Shown here: positions 35,801 through 44,567 of the stretch, piece after piece | How the letters are laid out: each line of letters starts with the position of its first letter | Position numbering within the stretch: position 1 is the stretch's first letter | Assembly: GCF_046097595.1 (NCBI RefSeq) | Contig: NZ_JBJUVG010000006.1 | Span: 1-64,000 of the forward strand | Direction of reading: 5' to 3' | DNA length: 64,000 nt | Origin: Peptococcus simiae | Lineage (GTDB): Bacteria; Bacillota; Peptococcia; Peptococcales; Peptococcaceae | Position numbers and translations under genes: made by a program | Notes under the pieces: generated by a model | The model's input: only the letters and a program-made list of their open reading frames with translations | What the model was told of the DNA's origin: nothing | Database searches by the model: none

Positions 35801-36419
35801 CCCGGTAGACGCCCCGCACCAGCATAAAGGCCACCCCGGCCCCGCACAAGTGGCCAAAGGGGGTCGTTTCCGGGTGAAGCTTGGGATTCACCACCGGACA
35901 GTCCGGCAGGTCTGCCGGCGGGACGTGGTGGTCTGTCACAACGACGTCCAGCCCCTCTTGGATAAAGGGGTTCAGGACTTCTGCAGCGGCAATCCCCGTA
36001 TCCACTGTAATCAGCAGGGGGTTATCGGCCTTGAGGTCACTTAAGGCCGCGGTGTGAATGCCATAGCCCTCTTCCAGGCGGGAGGGAATATAAACGGATA
36101 CCCGGGCACCAAGGGTCCTGAGGGCATCCGACAGGAGGGTGGCGGCGCTCATCCCGTCGACATCGTAATCCCCGTAAACCACGATTGGCCGGCTATCTTC
36201 CATGGCCTGGATGATCCGCTCTACTGCGACATCCAGGTTATACAAGGCTGAAGGGTCAGAGATGCCGGCATAGTCCGCCTCTAAGAAGTCCTGGGCCTGG
36301 TCCGCCGGAATATCCCTATTGAGAAGCAGGCGGGCTAAGGTTGGAGAAACGCCAGCCTTTTGGGCATAGGTCGCCGCCGCTTGATCCGATTTGCCTACGA
36401 GTTGCCACACCTTTCGCAT
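32865..36419 (-). CDS. recJ: RecJ exonuclease fused to HIRAN and RecQ-like helicase
   Basis: 1184 residues, about twice a normal RecJ. Residues 1-560 are a full RecJ 5'-3' single-strand DNA exonuclease: DYDVDG (near 84), the DHH motif TDHH (near 161), the DHHA1 GGHAKAAGLSL and an OB fold. About 593-680 is a HIRAN-like domain (YTKVAGVSFERR, EPDNPHDPNALAVV, GYLNRDLA), a fold known to bind DNA 3' ends or stalled forks. About 715-1060 is an SF2 helicase: MGTGRGKS (near 741), LDEAHH (near 850), ATTAFGEGIHLPDVRHVV and QLAGRAGRDG (near 1026), closest to RecQ; the tail is winged-helix-like. Separate RecJ and RecQ cooperate in repair; here they form one chain. AAGGAGGT precedes the ATG. No frameshift seen. 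Confidence 0.95.
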   Translation of the reverse strand: MRKVWQLVGKSDQAAATYAQKAGVSPTLARLLLNRDIPADQAQDFLEADYAGISDPSALYNLDVAVERIIQAMEDSRPIVVYGDYDVDGMSAATLLSDALRTLGARVSVYIPSRLEEGYGIHTAALSDLKADNPLLITVDTGIAAAEVLNPFIQEGLDVVVTDHHVPPADLPDCPVVNPKLHPETTPFGHLCGAGVAFMLVRGVYRALGRSAAELAPYVALAALATVADIVPLVGDNRRIVKAGLAVLNKNPQPGIAALMTEANLAPGKLRAEHIAFQLAPRLNAAGRLDQTSLALDLLTAKDQVSAQQAAAALNQLNIERKSMEEEAFQEAVAQVTETRPKAVLVVGDSWHPGIIGIVASRLMERYAVPALVLTAKVSDPGVLTGSGRAPEGFNLYDHLQATADELVQYGGHAKAAGLSLLREKLPAFRAAFIRECEESADQWYGKDPLKVDGLLKPADIDEDLWADLDRLEPTGCGNPMPTFALMAAPSLKARACGKDDAHLQISVLAPQGDIRGIAFRRGKDLQQTTRGPQDILFTVNKSTFRGQDRLEMMVKDIRPAYMADGPLDDQLYLYGKDQLQERPYADIGEADTFYTKVAGVSFERRQSLLAKIQAPTPVDLVAEPDNPHDPNALAVVTEWGKIGYLNRDLAAALAPLIQAGRRYEALLTTITGSGDTLRGANLKISRVKQMEGRQPARQVDRPQGLAPAAIADRLLKGGQLHAKQAEALEALAAGKDVALIMGTGRGKSLVYQVQAAAKALNDGQMTVVFFPLKALLKDQFRYLQPAMAALGLAVYEAYGDLSGRRRVDLFGALADGRADIVLATPEFFFGNETVFRHGGKTIGFWVLDEAHHLADRRAGYRQLREALPQLGGQCLAMTATMSDHAAEACQAARSGITFIADASKRENLQVIDKRGLEKKNQYLFRLALSGEKTICYVNSRKQALDIAKKLRFYLPYQLRQTVGYYHGGLNKKARAWLQEAFQRGQIRLLIATTAFGEGIHLPDVRHVVVYHLCFSEEAFNQLAGRAGRDGAPAYVHLLYGERDQALNELILSRACPDRQVLGRLYQLIRRRLKEGPDPLRKDLLAGLGGEKIPYETLRLAKRIFTELGFLNRREADGRYALVTNAGKKALDQSPTYQEIAHERADYTQYLDLAFHRDAAVITAQVQAPILPHPAYFEGGGPDD

Positions 36420-36445
36420 CCGCCTACCTCCTTTTCTCTATATGA

Positions 36446-36757
36446 CTAGGCCAGAATGAGGCCGTAAAAGGCCATCAGGCCCCCGGCCAGCCAAAGCAGA
36501 CCTACAAAAAATACTGCATAAAAGATCAGTCCGCGCCGCTCGTCCATTTGGTCAAAGAGACCCTGGAGTTTGGCTCGAGGCTGGCCTGTTGAAGCATAAA
36601 CATAAAGGCCCCAGCTGTTGCGGACCGCTACAAATAAGACCAGCAGGCCGGCTAAGCCCAGGAGGGTGCTCTGGTCAACCAGCTTTAAGACAGCTGCCAG
36701 GAGCCACAGGGCCATGCCAAAATAAAACACATATTTTCCATAGTCTCGCTTAGGCAT
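36446..36757 (-). CDS. small membrane protein, three helices
   Basis: 103 residues starting at the ATG with GGAGG upstream; the longer open frame above it is antisense to pyc. Three hydrophobic segments: YVFYFGMALWLLAAVLKLV (about 9-27), GLAGLLVLFVAVRNSWGLYVY, and FYAVFFVGLLWLAGGLMAFYGLI at the end. A short basic loop precedes the last helix. No family recognised. It is the first gene of the recJ-relA operon, 26 bases before recJ. Confidence 0.75.
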   Translation of the reverse strand: MPKRDYGKYVFYFGMALWLLAAVLKLVDQSTLLGLAGLLVLFVAVRNSWGLYVYASTGQPRAKLQGLFDQMDERRGLIFYAVFFVGLLWLAGGLMAFYGLILA

Positions 36758-36797
36758 TTGCAGACCTCCTTTGCCTAATATTACCCATATTGTATCT

Positions 36798-36826
36798 ATT
36801 TTACCACAGGCAACATCACTTGATAA
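36798..36826 (-). promoter_or_regulatory. promoter of the membrane protein-recJ-relA operon
   Basis: Minus strand TTATCA, 17-base spacer, TAAAAT. The -35 is weak; the position between the pyc terminator and the first gene fits. Confidence 0.45.
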
Positions 36827-36835
36827 GTCATCTAT

Positions 36836-36872
36836 AATAAAAAAGACGCCGGATTGCCATCCGACGTCTTTT
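36836..36872 (-). terminator. pyc terminator
   Basis: A 14-bp stem, AAAAGACGCCGGAT with ATCCGACGTCTTTT (one wobble), loop TGCC, T run on the minus strand. It lies directly after the pyc stop. Confidence 0.93.
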
Positions 36873-36878
36873 ATTTGC

Positions 36879-39800
36879 TTAATCTTCCAGCTCGGCAATG
36901 AGTTCCCCTGCCTCAACTTGGTTGCCTTCCTGAACAAAGATCCGATGGATGACCCCGTCGCGCGGTGCCAAGACATTCGTTTCCATTTTCATGGCTTCCA
37001 AAACCATCAGCGGCTGGTTTTCCTTGATTTCGTCCCCTTCTTTGACATTAATCTTAATGACTGTCCCGGGGATATTAGCGCCGACATGGGAGGGGTTATC
37101 CTGGTCGGCAATTGGTTTGCGGACAATTTCCAGGCTCTTGGTGGCCACTTCATTGAGGACGCTAACCACCCGGCGGGCCCCGTTGACCTCAAAGGTCACA
37201 TGGGAGTTCCCTTCTTCATCCGGGTCTTTCACCTCAATGAGCTTGACAGCCAGGACCTTCCCTTCTTCAAGGGCCACGTCCCCACTCTCGCCTTCTACCA
37301 GGCCATGGAAGAAGATATCGCTGGATACATAGGAGAGGTCCCCATCCTTTTCCAGGCTCTTCCAGTAGTCTTCATACACTTTAGGATAAAGGGCATAGCT
37401 GACGGCTTGACGCATGTCTGCCTCAATGCCCAGTTCTTCCTTAATATGGGCCTTATCTGCTTCAAAGTCTTCCGGCTCTAGGAGCTCACCGGGCCGGCAG
37501 GTAATCGGTTCCCGGTCTTTTAAGACAATCTTTTGCAGTTTCGGCGGGAAGCCCCCTTCCGGCTGCCCCATCATCCCTTCAAAGTAAGAAACAATGGAAT
37601 CCGGGAAGTCCAGGTTTTTCCCTTTTTCATAGATATTTTCCGCATCCAGGCCATTTTGGACCATGAAGATGGCCATGTCGCCAACGGCTTTGGATGAAGG
37701 CGTTACCTTGACGATATCACCCAGCATCTGGTTGACTTCCGCATACATGTCCTTCACTTCTTCCAACTGGTGGCCGAGACCGAAGCTTTCGACCTGGGCT
37801 TTTAAGTTGGAGTATTGGCCGCCGGGGATTTCATACTTGTAAATTTCAGCGGACCCGGCCTTTAAACCGGATTCAAACTGGGCATATACCGGGCGGACAT
37901 CCTGCCAGTAGTCGGAGATTTTTTGCATGTCATCCGTATCTAAGCCGGTGTCCCGTTCGGTATTGATGAGGGCTGCAGCCAGGGAGTTGAGGGCCGGTTG
38001 GCTGGTAAGGCCCGCCATGGCGTTAAAGGCGCAGTCGACAATATCCACCCCGGCCTGGGCGGCCATCAGGAGGCTCGCTACCCCGTTACCGGTGGTATCG
38101 TGGGTGTGGAGGTGAACAGGAATTTTAACGTTTTCTTTTAAGGCGGTGACCAGTTCAAAGGCCGCTTGCGGCTTCAAGAGAGCACTCATGTCTTTAATGC
38201 CGATCATGTGGCAGCCCAGGCCTTCTAATTCCTTGGCCTTGGTGACAAAGTAGTCCAGGTCATACTTTGTCCGGGACTTATCCATAATGTCCCCGGTGTA
38301 GCAGAGGCAACCTTCAACCAGGCGGTCGGTTTTCAGGGCTTCGTCAATGGAAACCTTCATGCTTTCGACCCAGTTTAAGGAGTCAAAAATCCGGAATACA
38401 TCGATGCCGCCCTTGGCACATTCCTGGACAAACTGACGGATAACATTATCCGGGTAGCTCTTGTAGCCAACGGCATTGGCCCCGCGGAAAAGCATTTGGA
38501 ATAAGATATTCGGGATGGCTTCCCGGAGCTTGGTCAACCGGTCCCAGGGATCTTCTTTTAAGAAGCGGTAAGCGGTGTCAAAGGTGGCCCCGCCCCACAT
38601 TTCCAGACTGAAGAGGTCCTTACCCAGGACAGACAGGGCCGGGGCAATGTTCAGCATATCCGTCGTCCGCATCCGGGTGGCCACCAGGCTCTGGTGGGCA
38701 TCCCGCATGGTGGTATCGGTAATGAGGAGTTTCTTTTGATCTAAGACCCACTTGCACAAACCTTCTGGCCCTTTTTCATCTAAGAGCTGCTTGGTCCCGT
38801 ACAGGGGGTTTTCCGGTTTTTCGAACTTGGGTACAACCGGTACATCAAAGGAAGGCTTGCTCCCCTTGGTTTCGTTGACCACCTTATTGGCCAGATAGGT
38901 CAGGACTTTTAATTCCTTGTCGTTGCTCTTTCTGATATCAAAGAGTTCCGGCGTCCGAGCGATAAAGCCCGTATCACACTGGCCTTTTCTAAATTCTTCT
39001 GTATTTAAGACGTTGATCAAGAAGGCGATATTGGTTTTAACGCCCTTAATCTTCATTTCCCGCAAACACCGGATGGCCTTGTCGATGGTACTGCCAAAGG
39101 TATTGCTGTAGGCAATGACCTTAACCAGGAGGCTATCGTAGAAGGGGCTGATATAGGCCCCTGCATAAGCGTTCCCGCTGTCCAGGCGGATCCCGTTACC
39201 GGAGCTGGACCGGTAGACGCTGATGGTCCCGGTGTCCGGGGCAAAGTGGTTGATGGGGTCTTCTGTGGTCACCCGGCACTGGATGGCGTGGCCCCGAACC
39301 TGGATGCTTTCCTGGTTGGGGATGCCGACTTCTTCAGAATCCAACCGGTAGCCGTCTGCCACCCGGATTTGGGCTTGGACGATATCGACCCCGGTAATGA
39401 TTTCCGTGACGCAGTGTTCAACCTGGATCCGGGGGTTCATTTCAATGAAATAGTGCTGACCGGTATGGTCGACTAAGAACTCCACCGTCCCGGCATTACG
39501 GTAGTTGACCGCGCCGGCAATCTTCAGGGCATCTTGGCAGATGGCCTCGCGCTGAGCATCGGTCAGGACCAGGGACGGGGCAAATTCGATGACCTTCTGG
39601 TGGCGCCGCTGGATGGAGCAGTCCCGCTCATAAAGGTGGACCAGGTTGCCATAGTTGTCCCCTAAGACCTGGACTTCGATGTGCTTGGGTTCAGCGATGA
39701 ATTTTTCCACGAAGACATCGCCAATACCGAAGGCTTTTTTGGCTTCGTTACAGGCGCTCAGGTATTCATTTTCCAGGTCGGCTTCTTTATAAACCACCCG

Positions 39801-40313
39801 CATCCCGCGGCCGCCGCCGCCGGCAGCTGCCTTTAAGATGACCGGGTATCCGCAAACATCTGCGTATTCCCGGGCTTCTTCCAGATTAAGGGCCGGTTTT
39901 TCAACACCGGGAATAGTGGGCACATTCACCGACTTGGCAACAATTTTAGATTGAATCTTATCCCCGAGGGCATTGAGCATCTCATGGGTCGGCCCGATAA
40001 AGATAATCCCGGACCGTTCGCAGTATTCGGCGAACTCGGCATTTTCAGCTAAAAAGCCATAACCCGGATGGATGGCATCAACCCCCTTGGCCTTAGCCAG
40101 GGCGATGATTTCTGCAATATCCAAGTAAGCATCTACCGGCAGCTTGCCCTTACCAATTTGATAGGACTCATCTGCCAGGGTACGATAAAGTGAATTTTTA
40201 TCTTCTTCAGAGTAAATGGCAATCGACCGAATGCCAAGCTCCTTACAAGCTCGGAAAACGCGAATCGCTATTTCGCCGCGGTTGGCGACTAATACGGATT
40301 TAATATTTTTCAT
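36879..40313 (-). CDS. pyc: pyruvate carboxylase
   Basis: 1144 residues. Carboxylates pyruvate to oxaloacetate with biotin and ATP. Biotin carboxylase (1-450) starts VLVANRGEIAIRVFRACKEL, with KAAAGGGGRGMRVV as ATP-grasp loop. The carboxyltransferase (about 530-1000) has DTTMRDAHQSLVATRMRT and VHLHTHDTTG metal ligands. The biotin lysine is in EAMKMET (about 1111). The ATG at 40313 lies after GGAGGAGGGAG. This single-chain form replenishes oxaloacetate and can supply the aspartate used by NadX. Confidence 0.98.
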   Translation of the reverse strand: MKNIKSVLVANRGEIAIRVFRACKELGIRSIAIYSEEDKNSLYRTLADESYQIGKGKLPVDAYLDIAEIIALAKAKGVDAIHPGYGFLAENAEFAEYCERSGIIFIGPTHEMLNALGDKIQSKIVAKSVNVPTIPGVEKPALNLEEAREYADVCGYPVILKAAAGGGGRGMRVVYKEADLENEYLSACNEAKKAFGIGDVFVEKFIAEPKHIEVQVLGDNYGNLVHLYERDCSIQRRHQKVIEFAPSLVLTDAQREAICQDALKIAGAVNYRNAGTVEFLVDHTGQHYFIEMNPRIQVEHCVTEIITGVDIVQAQIRVADGYRLDSEEVGIPNQESIQVRGHAIQCRVTTEDPINHFAPDTGTISVYRSSSGNGIRLDSGNAYAGAYISPFYDSLLVKVIAYSNTFGSTIDKAIRCLREMKIKGVKTNIAFLINVLNTEEFRKGQCDTGFIARTPELFDIRKSNDKELKVLTYLANKVVNETKGSKPSFDVPVVPKFEKPENPLYGTKQLLDEKGPEGLCKWVLDQKKLLITDTTMRDAHQSLVATRMRTTDMLNIAPALSVLGKDLFSLEMWGGATFDTAYRFLKEDPWDRLTKLREAIPNILFQMLFRGANAVGYKSYPDNVIRQFVQECAKGGIDVFRIFDSLNWVESMKVSIDEALKTDRLVEGCLCYTGDIMDKSRTKYDLDYFVTKAKELEGLGCHMIGIKDMSALLKPQAAFELVTALKENVKIPVHLHTHDTTGNGVASLLMAAQAGVDIVDCAFNAMAGLTSQPALNSLAAALINTERDTGLDTDDMQKISDYWQDVRPVYAQFESGLKAGSAEIYKYEIPGGQYSNLKAQVESFGLGHQLEEVKDMYAEVNQMLGDIVKVTPSSKAVGDMAIFMVQNGLDAENIYEKGKNLDFPDSIVSYFEGMMGQPEGGFPPKLQKIVLKDREPITCRPGELLEPEDFEADKAHIKEELGIEADMRQAVSYALYPKVYEDYWKSLEKDGDLSYVSSDIFFHGLVEGESGDVALEEGKVLAVKLIEVKDPDEEGNSHVTFEVNGARRVVSVLNEVATKSLEIVRKPIADQDNPSHVGANIPGTVIKINVKEGDEIKENQPLMVLEAMKMETNVLAPRDGVIHRIFVQEGNQVEAGELIAELED

Positions 40314-40367
40314 TCGCACTCCCTCCTCCAATTTATAAGCTTATAAAAAACTTTATAGACTGGTTTA

Positions 40368-40396
40368 ATAATAGCACTCTTTCGACAATTTTGCAG
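40368..40396 (-). promoter_or_regulatory. possible pyc promoter
   Basis: Minus strand CTGCAA, 17-base spacer, TATTAT, about 55 bases upstream of pyc. The -35 matches poorly. Confidence 0.4.
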
Positions 40397-40461
40397 TACA
40401 TTTTTCTGCATTTACCCTCTTATTACCATTATTTATCTCTTTATGGGGCACAAGTGTCTTT

Positions 40462-41910
40462 TCAGCCGGCCGGTTCAGAGGATTCGCCGGCCCCTTCCCC
40501 AGCTGCCTGGACTTGTGGCAGGACCACGCAGGCCTCGGTGCCCTGCCCGGGTATACTGGAAAAGTTGATATGCCCTTGGTGTTTATCGACAATTTGCTTC
40601 ACAATGGCCAGGCCTAGGCCCAGGCCGGCAAAGGGATCATCCCCCCGGTTCCGGGACCTTTCCACCTGGTAGAAGGGTTCTGTAATCTTGCTGAGCTGGT
40701 CAGCGGTCATCCCCTTACCGGTATCGGCCACGACGATATGAACCCAACCGGCTTCTTCCCTGGCATAGAGGCTGATCCGGCCGCCGGCAGGGGTGGCCTT
40801 CAGAGCGTTGTCCAGGAGGTTGGTCAGAAGGCTCCGCATCAGGTCCGGCGCCATATCCAGTTCAAGGGATTCTTCGCAGACAAAGACCGCAACCCCCTTT
40901 TCCTTGGCCCGGAGATTAATGAGCCCGCAGACATCCTTGGCCACCGGCAACCAGTCGGCCCGTTCAAAGTCGATGGGTTCATGCCGGGTATAGGTCAAAT
41001 CAACTAGGGTTTTATTTAAGTTGAGCATCCGCTGGCCTTCGCTGTAAATATAGCCGAGGCCCTTGGCCAGGGTCGCTTCATCATAGGGCATCCGCTGGAG
41101 GAGGTCTGCATAGCCGATAATAGAGGTCAGAGGGGTCCGGAGCTCATGGGTCAGGTTGTCCATCATCCGAGTTTGGGCTTCATTCCGCTCTTCCAGCTCG
41201 GCGATATTATCCTCGACGGCGGCCGCCATCATATTAAAGCTCTGGGCCAGTTCACCGAATTCATCTTGGGTGGTCACCGGTACCCGCTCCCGGTAGTCGC
41301 CCAGGGCAATCCGCCGGGAGGCCCGGTTTAGGTTCCGGATGGGCCGGGTCAGGTAACTGGTCACCAGCCAGATAAGGATGGCGACAATAATACAGCCCAC
41401 CACCAGGGCCTGGGCAGCGACGAGATAGGTGGCCCGCCGCTGGGCATCCAGGTCGGAGATATCTTTAACAATGGCCACCAGCAAACTGTCATCGCCCCGG
41501 TCTAATTTTTGCGTAAAAAAAGCCAGGTAGCGGCCTTGGTCGTCATGGCGGGATACAAAGGTCTGCCGCCCGCTATTGGTGAGAGCAGCAGATAATTCGG
41601 GCCGGTGCATTTTTTGGAGCCCATCCGTATTCCCGGCCAAGCGGTTGAGGTCCTTATCATAGACTTCAATGGCCAGACCGTCCTTGCTGAAGATATCCAC
41701 AACACTGGCAGCGACATCCACCACCGGCTTTTGCTCAGACAGGTAGAGGTTGATATTATTCAGGATATTCCCGGCCTCATAGATATAGCCTTCAATGACC
41801 CCTTGACGGGTTTCTTCATAGGCCATGGTCCCAATGGTCGCTGCAATGAGGATAGTCAGGGCAATAAAAATGCCCTCGCATATAAGCACCAGTTTGACTG
41901 AAAAGCGCAT
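40462..41910 (-). CDS. sensor histidine kinase
   Basis: 482 residues. Two membrane helices (about 7-29 and 163-187) flank an extracytoplasmic domain of about 130 residues. HAMP follows (TRPIRNLNRASRRIALGDY). The phosphorylated His is in THELRTPLTSIIGYADLL (near 253). N box LLTNLLDNALKATPAGG, G1 VADTGKGM and G2 GLGLGLAIVKQI form the ATPase. It starts in a TAATG overlap with the response regulator, so the pair is co-translated. The signal is unknown; the C-terminal end (GEGAGESSEP) is a loose tail. Confidence 0.95.
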   Translation of the reverse strand: MRFSVKLVLICEGIFIALTILIAATIGTMAYEETRQGVIEGYIYEAGNILNNINLYLSEQKPVVDVAASVVDIFSKDGLAIEVYDKDLNRLAGNTDGLQKMHRPELSAALTNSGRQTFVSRHDDQGRYLAFFTQKLDRGDDSLLVAIVKDISDLDAQRRATYLVAAQALVVGCIIVAILIWLVTSYLTRPIRNLNRASRRIALGDYRERVPVTTQDEFGELAQSFNMMAAAVEDNIAELEERNEAQTRMMDNLTHELRTPLTSIIGYADLLQRMPYDEATLAKGLGYIYSEGQRMLNLNKTLVDLTYTRHEPIDFERADWLPVAKDVCGLINLRAKEKGVAVFVCEESLELDMAPDLMRSLLTNLLDNALKATPAGGRISLYAREEAGWVHIVVADTGKGMTADQLSKITEPFYQVERSRNRGDDPFAGLGLGLAIVKQIVDKHQGHINFSSIPGQGTEACVVLPQVQAAGEGAGESSEPAG

Positions 41911-42575
41911 TATTCCTCCAGTCTGTAGCCGACTTTATAGACCGTCTTGATGGTATCCAGGTCGAGCTTGGTCCGGAGCCGCTGGACGTGCATGTCTACC
42001 GTCCGGGTATTGCCTTCATAGTCATAGCCCCAAATTTGGCTCAGGAGTTGCTCCCGGGTTAAGACATTCCCCTTGTGTTCAATGAGATAGGCCAGGAGCT
42101 CAAACTCCTTTAAAGTCAGGGGGACCTCTTCCCCATTCTTGGATACCCGATGTTGCTCAGGGTCCAGGATGATATCCCGGTAGCTGACGGACTTAGCCAC
42201 CAGCTGGTCATCTTCGGTCCCGGTCCGTCGGAGGACCGCCTTGACCCGGGCCAGGAGTTCCATGCTGTCAAAGGGCTTGGTGATATAGTCATCAGCCCCC
42301 ATTTCAAGGCCCTTGACCTTGTCCTGGACCGAATCCTTGGCTGTGAGGCAAATCACCGCCACCTGGTCTTTTTTCAGTTCTTCCAAGAGGGTGTAGCCGT
42401 CCATTTTCGGCATCATAATATCTAACAAGACGAGGTCCGGCCTGTCATTGCGGATTAGATTCAGGGCCTCCAGCCCATCTTTGGCTTCTTGGACCTCATA
42501 GCCGGCCAGTTCCAGGTTCAGGCGAATGAGTTCACGAATAGCGGTTTCATCTTCTACGACAGTAATCCGTGCCAT
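41910..42575 (-). CDS. OmpR/PhoB-family response regulator
   Basis: 221 residues. The receiver domain has VVEDET (acid pocket), phosphorylation Asp in LVLLDIMMPKMDGYTL (near 51) and conserved Thr/Lys (CLTAKD, YITKPFD). The DNA-binding winged helix has TLKEFELLAYLIEHKGNVLTREQLL and NTRTVDMHVQRLRTKLD. The ATG at 42575 is preferred over one five codons upstream because AGGAGGGGG lies directly before it. It is 17 bases after radC in the rex-maf-radC operon. Confidence 0.96.
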   Translation of the reverse strand: MARITVVEDETAIRELIRLNLELAGYEVQEAKDGLEALNLIRNDRPDLVLLDIMMPKMDGYTLLEELKKDQVAVICLTAKDSVQDKVKGLEMGADDYITKPFDSMELLARVKAVLRRTGTEDDQLVAKSVSYRDIILDPEQHRVSKNGEEVPLTLKEFELLAYLIEHKGNVLTREQLLSQIWGYDYEGNTRTVDMHVQRLRTKLDLDTIKTVYKVGYRLEE

Positions 42576-42592
42576 GGTCCCCCTCCTCACTT

Positions 42593-43297
42593 TTATTGAA
42601 TAATCCGTCCGTGTTCCCGATAAGAATAATAGGCCAACCCTTCATGGCCCACAATAATATGATCTAATAAATCAATGCCCAGCAAGTCCGCTGCAGCCTG
42701 TAGCCGTTCCGTTAACCGGTCATCAGCCCGGCTGGGTGTGAGGTCATTGCTCGGGTGGTTGTGACCACAGATGATGCAGCAGGCGTTGTGGTGGACTGCA
42801 TAGTGAAAAACATCACGAGGATGGACCGGGGCCTCATTTAGGGTCCCGACCGAGACCACCTTCTTCTCCAAGACCCGGTGCTTGCTGTCCAGGTAGAGGA
42901 CCATAAAGCATTCCTGCCCCCGCCTGGAGGCCAGGTCATTAAAGTAGCGGCCGGCATCTGCACTGCCGCCAATTTTTTCGACCAGACCCCCGGCCTGTAA
43001 AAGGCTCAGCCTCCGGGCCAGTTCACTAAGGCTCAAGACGGTACAGGCCCGGCTGGGGCCAATCCCATCCAGCTGGGTGATTTGTTCATAGCTGAGCTGG
43101 GTGAGCTGGCCCAGGCCGCCGGCATGCTGCAGGATCAGCTGGGCCAGGTCGATGACATTGTGCTTGGTCGTCCCACTGCCCAGGAGAATAGCCAGGAGCT
43201 CCGCATCCGATAGGGCCCGGGCCCCATACCGCTGCAGCCGCTCCCGGGGCCGCAGCTCCGGCGGTAAAGACTTGACGCCTAAACGTTCATCACTCAT
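42593..43297 (-). CDS. radC: RadC family JAB/MPN domain protein
   Basis: 234 residues. The N-terminal helix-hairpin-helix part (SDAELLAILLGSGT, QLDGIGPSRA) and the C-terminal JAMM metal site, CGHNHPSNDLTPSRAD with a preceding VGTLNEAPVHPRDVF, define RadC. Its biochemical role is unproven. The ATG at 43297 follows GAGGAG; the overlap with maf is 8 bases. A maf-radC pair near rod-shape or division genes is common; here it sits between rex and a two-component system. Confidence 0.96.
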   Translation of the reverse strand: MSDERLGVKSLPPELRPRERLQRYGARALSDAELLAILLGSGTTKHNVIDLAQLILQHAGGLGQLTQLSYEQITQLDGIGPSRACTVLSLSELARRLSLLQAGGLVEKIGGSADAGRYFNDLASRRGQECFMVLYLDSKHRVLEKKVVSVGTLNEAPVHPRDVFHYAVHHNACCIICGHNHPSNDLTPSRADDRLTERLQAAADLLGIDLLDHIIVGHEGLAYYSYREHGRIIQ

Positions 43298-43874
43298 AAC
43301 CGAACGGCTCCTCTCCAATTTCAGCCAGCCACTGGCAGAGCACTTCCAGGGGCATGCCGACGACATTCGTATAAGACCCCTGGATACCTGCTGTTAAGGC
43401 AACCCCCCGCCCCTGGATGGCATAGCTGCCAGCCCGGTTTTTGCTTTCATGGGTCGCCAAATAGGCCTCAATAAGGCCTTCCGTTAAATTTTTCATCTGG
43501 ACCTGGGTGGTGACGGTCTCTTGAAAAGACCGACCATCCGGTAAAAGGAGGGCCAGGCCACTCTTGACCTGGTGGACCCGGCCGGAAAGGGCCTGCAGCA
43601 TCTGCCGGGCAGCCGGCAAATCGGCCGACTTACCGAGGGGCTGCCCATCGGCCACCACCATCGTATCACAGCCAAGGAGGAGGGCGTCAGGATAGTCTAC
43701 CCGGACCGTCTGGGCCTTCCGCAGGGCCAGGTCCGCCAGGGCCTCATCCAGGCCCCACTCAGCCTTGAGGGTTTCTTCTTCCAGTTTAGGCGCTGCCACC
43801 GTAAAAGACAAGCCCAATTGCGCAAGGAGGGCCCGCCTTTGGGCTGACGTGGACACCAGGACCAGGGCGCTCAT
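43290..43874 (-). CDS. maf: Maf-family nucleotide pyrophosphatase
   Basis: 194 residues. LVSTSAQRRALLAQLGL at the N terminus is a Maf signature (substrate loop), LLGCDTMVVADGQPLGKSAD holds the catalytic acid, and the C-terminal KNRAGSYAIQGRGVAL matches the family KAGAYGIQG motif. Maf proteins hydrolyse non-canonical or dTTP/UTP nucleotides and affect septation. It overlaps rex by 4 bases and radC by 8. Confidence 0.95.
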   Translation of the reverse strand: MSALVLVSTSAQRRALLAQLGLSFTVAAPKLEEETLKAEWGLDEALADLALRKAQTVRVDYPDALLLGCDTMVVADGQPLGKSADLPAARQMLQALSGRVHQVKSGLALLLPDGRSFQETVTTQVQMKNLTEGLIEAYLATHESKNRAGSYAIQGRGVALTAGIQGSYTNVVGMPLEVLCQWLAEIGEEPFGYE

Positions 43875-44548
43875 TCGACTAAATCGCCACCGGCCAAGAA
43901 GTCCCGATTGGTAATAATAAAACTTAAGACTTCCAGGTTGACGGTCAGGTCAATATTGCGCACCGACACCCGGTCAGGCATGCTGAGGGTGGTCGGCGAA
44001 AAGTTCAAAATACCGGATATGCCTGTATCCGCTAATTCATCGCCAATATCTTGCGCAGCCGGCCCGGGGACCGTAATAATCGCAATTTGAATGTCATGCT
44101 CGGCAATGTAGGCCGCCATGTCACCGATGGGTAAAATAGGGAGACCGGACAGAGTCATCCCGACTTTGCGGATATCATTATCAAAGGCCGCCATAATCTC
44201 AAAGCCCCGGTTGCGAAAGCCTGAATAATGGGCCAGGGCCGAGCCCAGGTTACCCGCTCCCACCAGCACCATCCGCCAGGGCTTGTCTACCCCCAGGATT
44301 TCTTTAATGGCCTCATTGAGGCTGGGCACATTGTAGCCGACGCCCCGGGTCCCAAAGTCGCCAAAATAAGCCAGGTCCTTCCTGACCTGAGCCGGTGTTC
44401 CCCCCGTGCCTTCAGCAATTTCCCCTGAAGAAATGCTGTTGATACCTGAAGCCTCCACGACGGATAGGAAGCGCGAATACACCGATAAGCGGGTAATCGT
44501 CGCCTCTGGTATTTTTTGCGTTTTCAAGTTTGCACCTTCTTTCACCAT
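43871..44548 (-). CDS. rex: redox-sensing transcriptional repressor Rex
   Basis: Binds DNA and is released by NADH, thus reporting the NADH/NAD ratio. 225 residues: winged helix with KIPEATITRLSVYSRFLSVV, EIAEGTGGTPAQVRKDLAYFGDFGTRG, and a Rossmann part with LVGAGNLGSALAHYSGF (NAD-binding) and the C-terminal domain-swap helix. Two starts are possible: ATG 44548 after GAGGAAG, or a TTG eight codons later with AAGAAGGTG. The short leader fits 44548. First gene of rex-maf-radC-regulator-kinase. Confidence 0.95.
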   Translation of the reverse strand: MVKEGANLKTQKIPEATITRLSVYSRFLSVVEASGINSISSGEIAEGTGGTPAQVRKDLAYFGDFGTRGVGYNVPSLNEAIKEILGVDKPWRMVLVGAGNLGSALAHYSGFRNRGFEIMAAFDNDIRKVGMTLSGLPILPIGDMAAYIAEHDIQIAIITVPGPAAQDIGDELADTGISGILNFSPTTLSMPDRVSVRNIDLTVNLEVLSFIITNRDFLAGGDLVE

Positions 44549-44567
44549 ACAGCTTCCTCTTACATCA

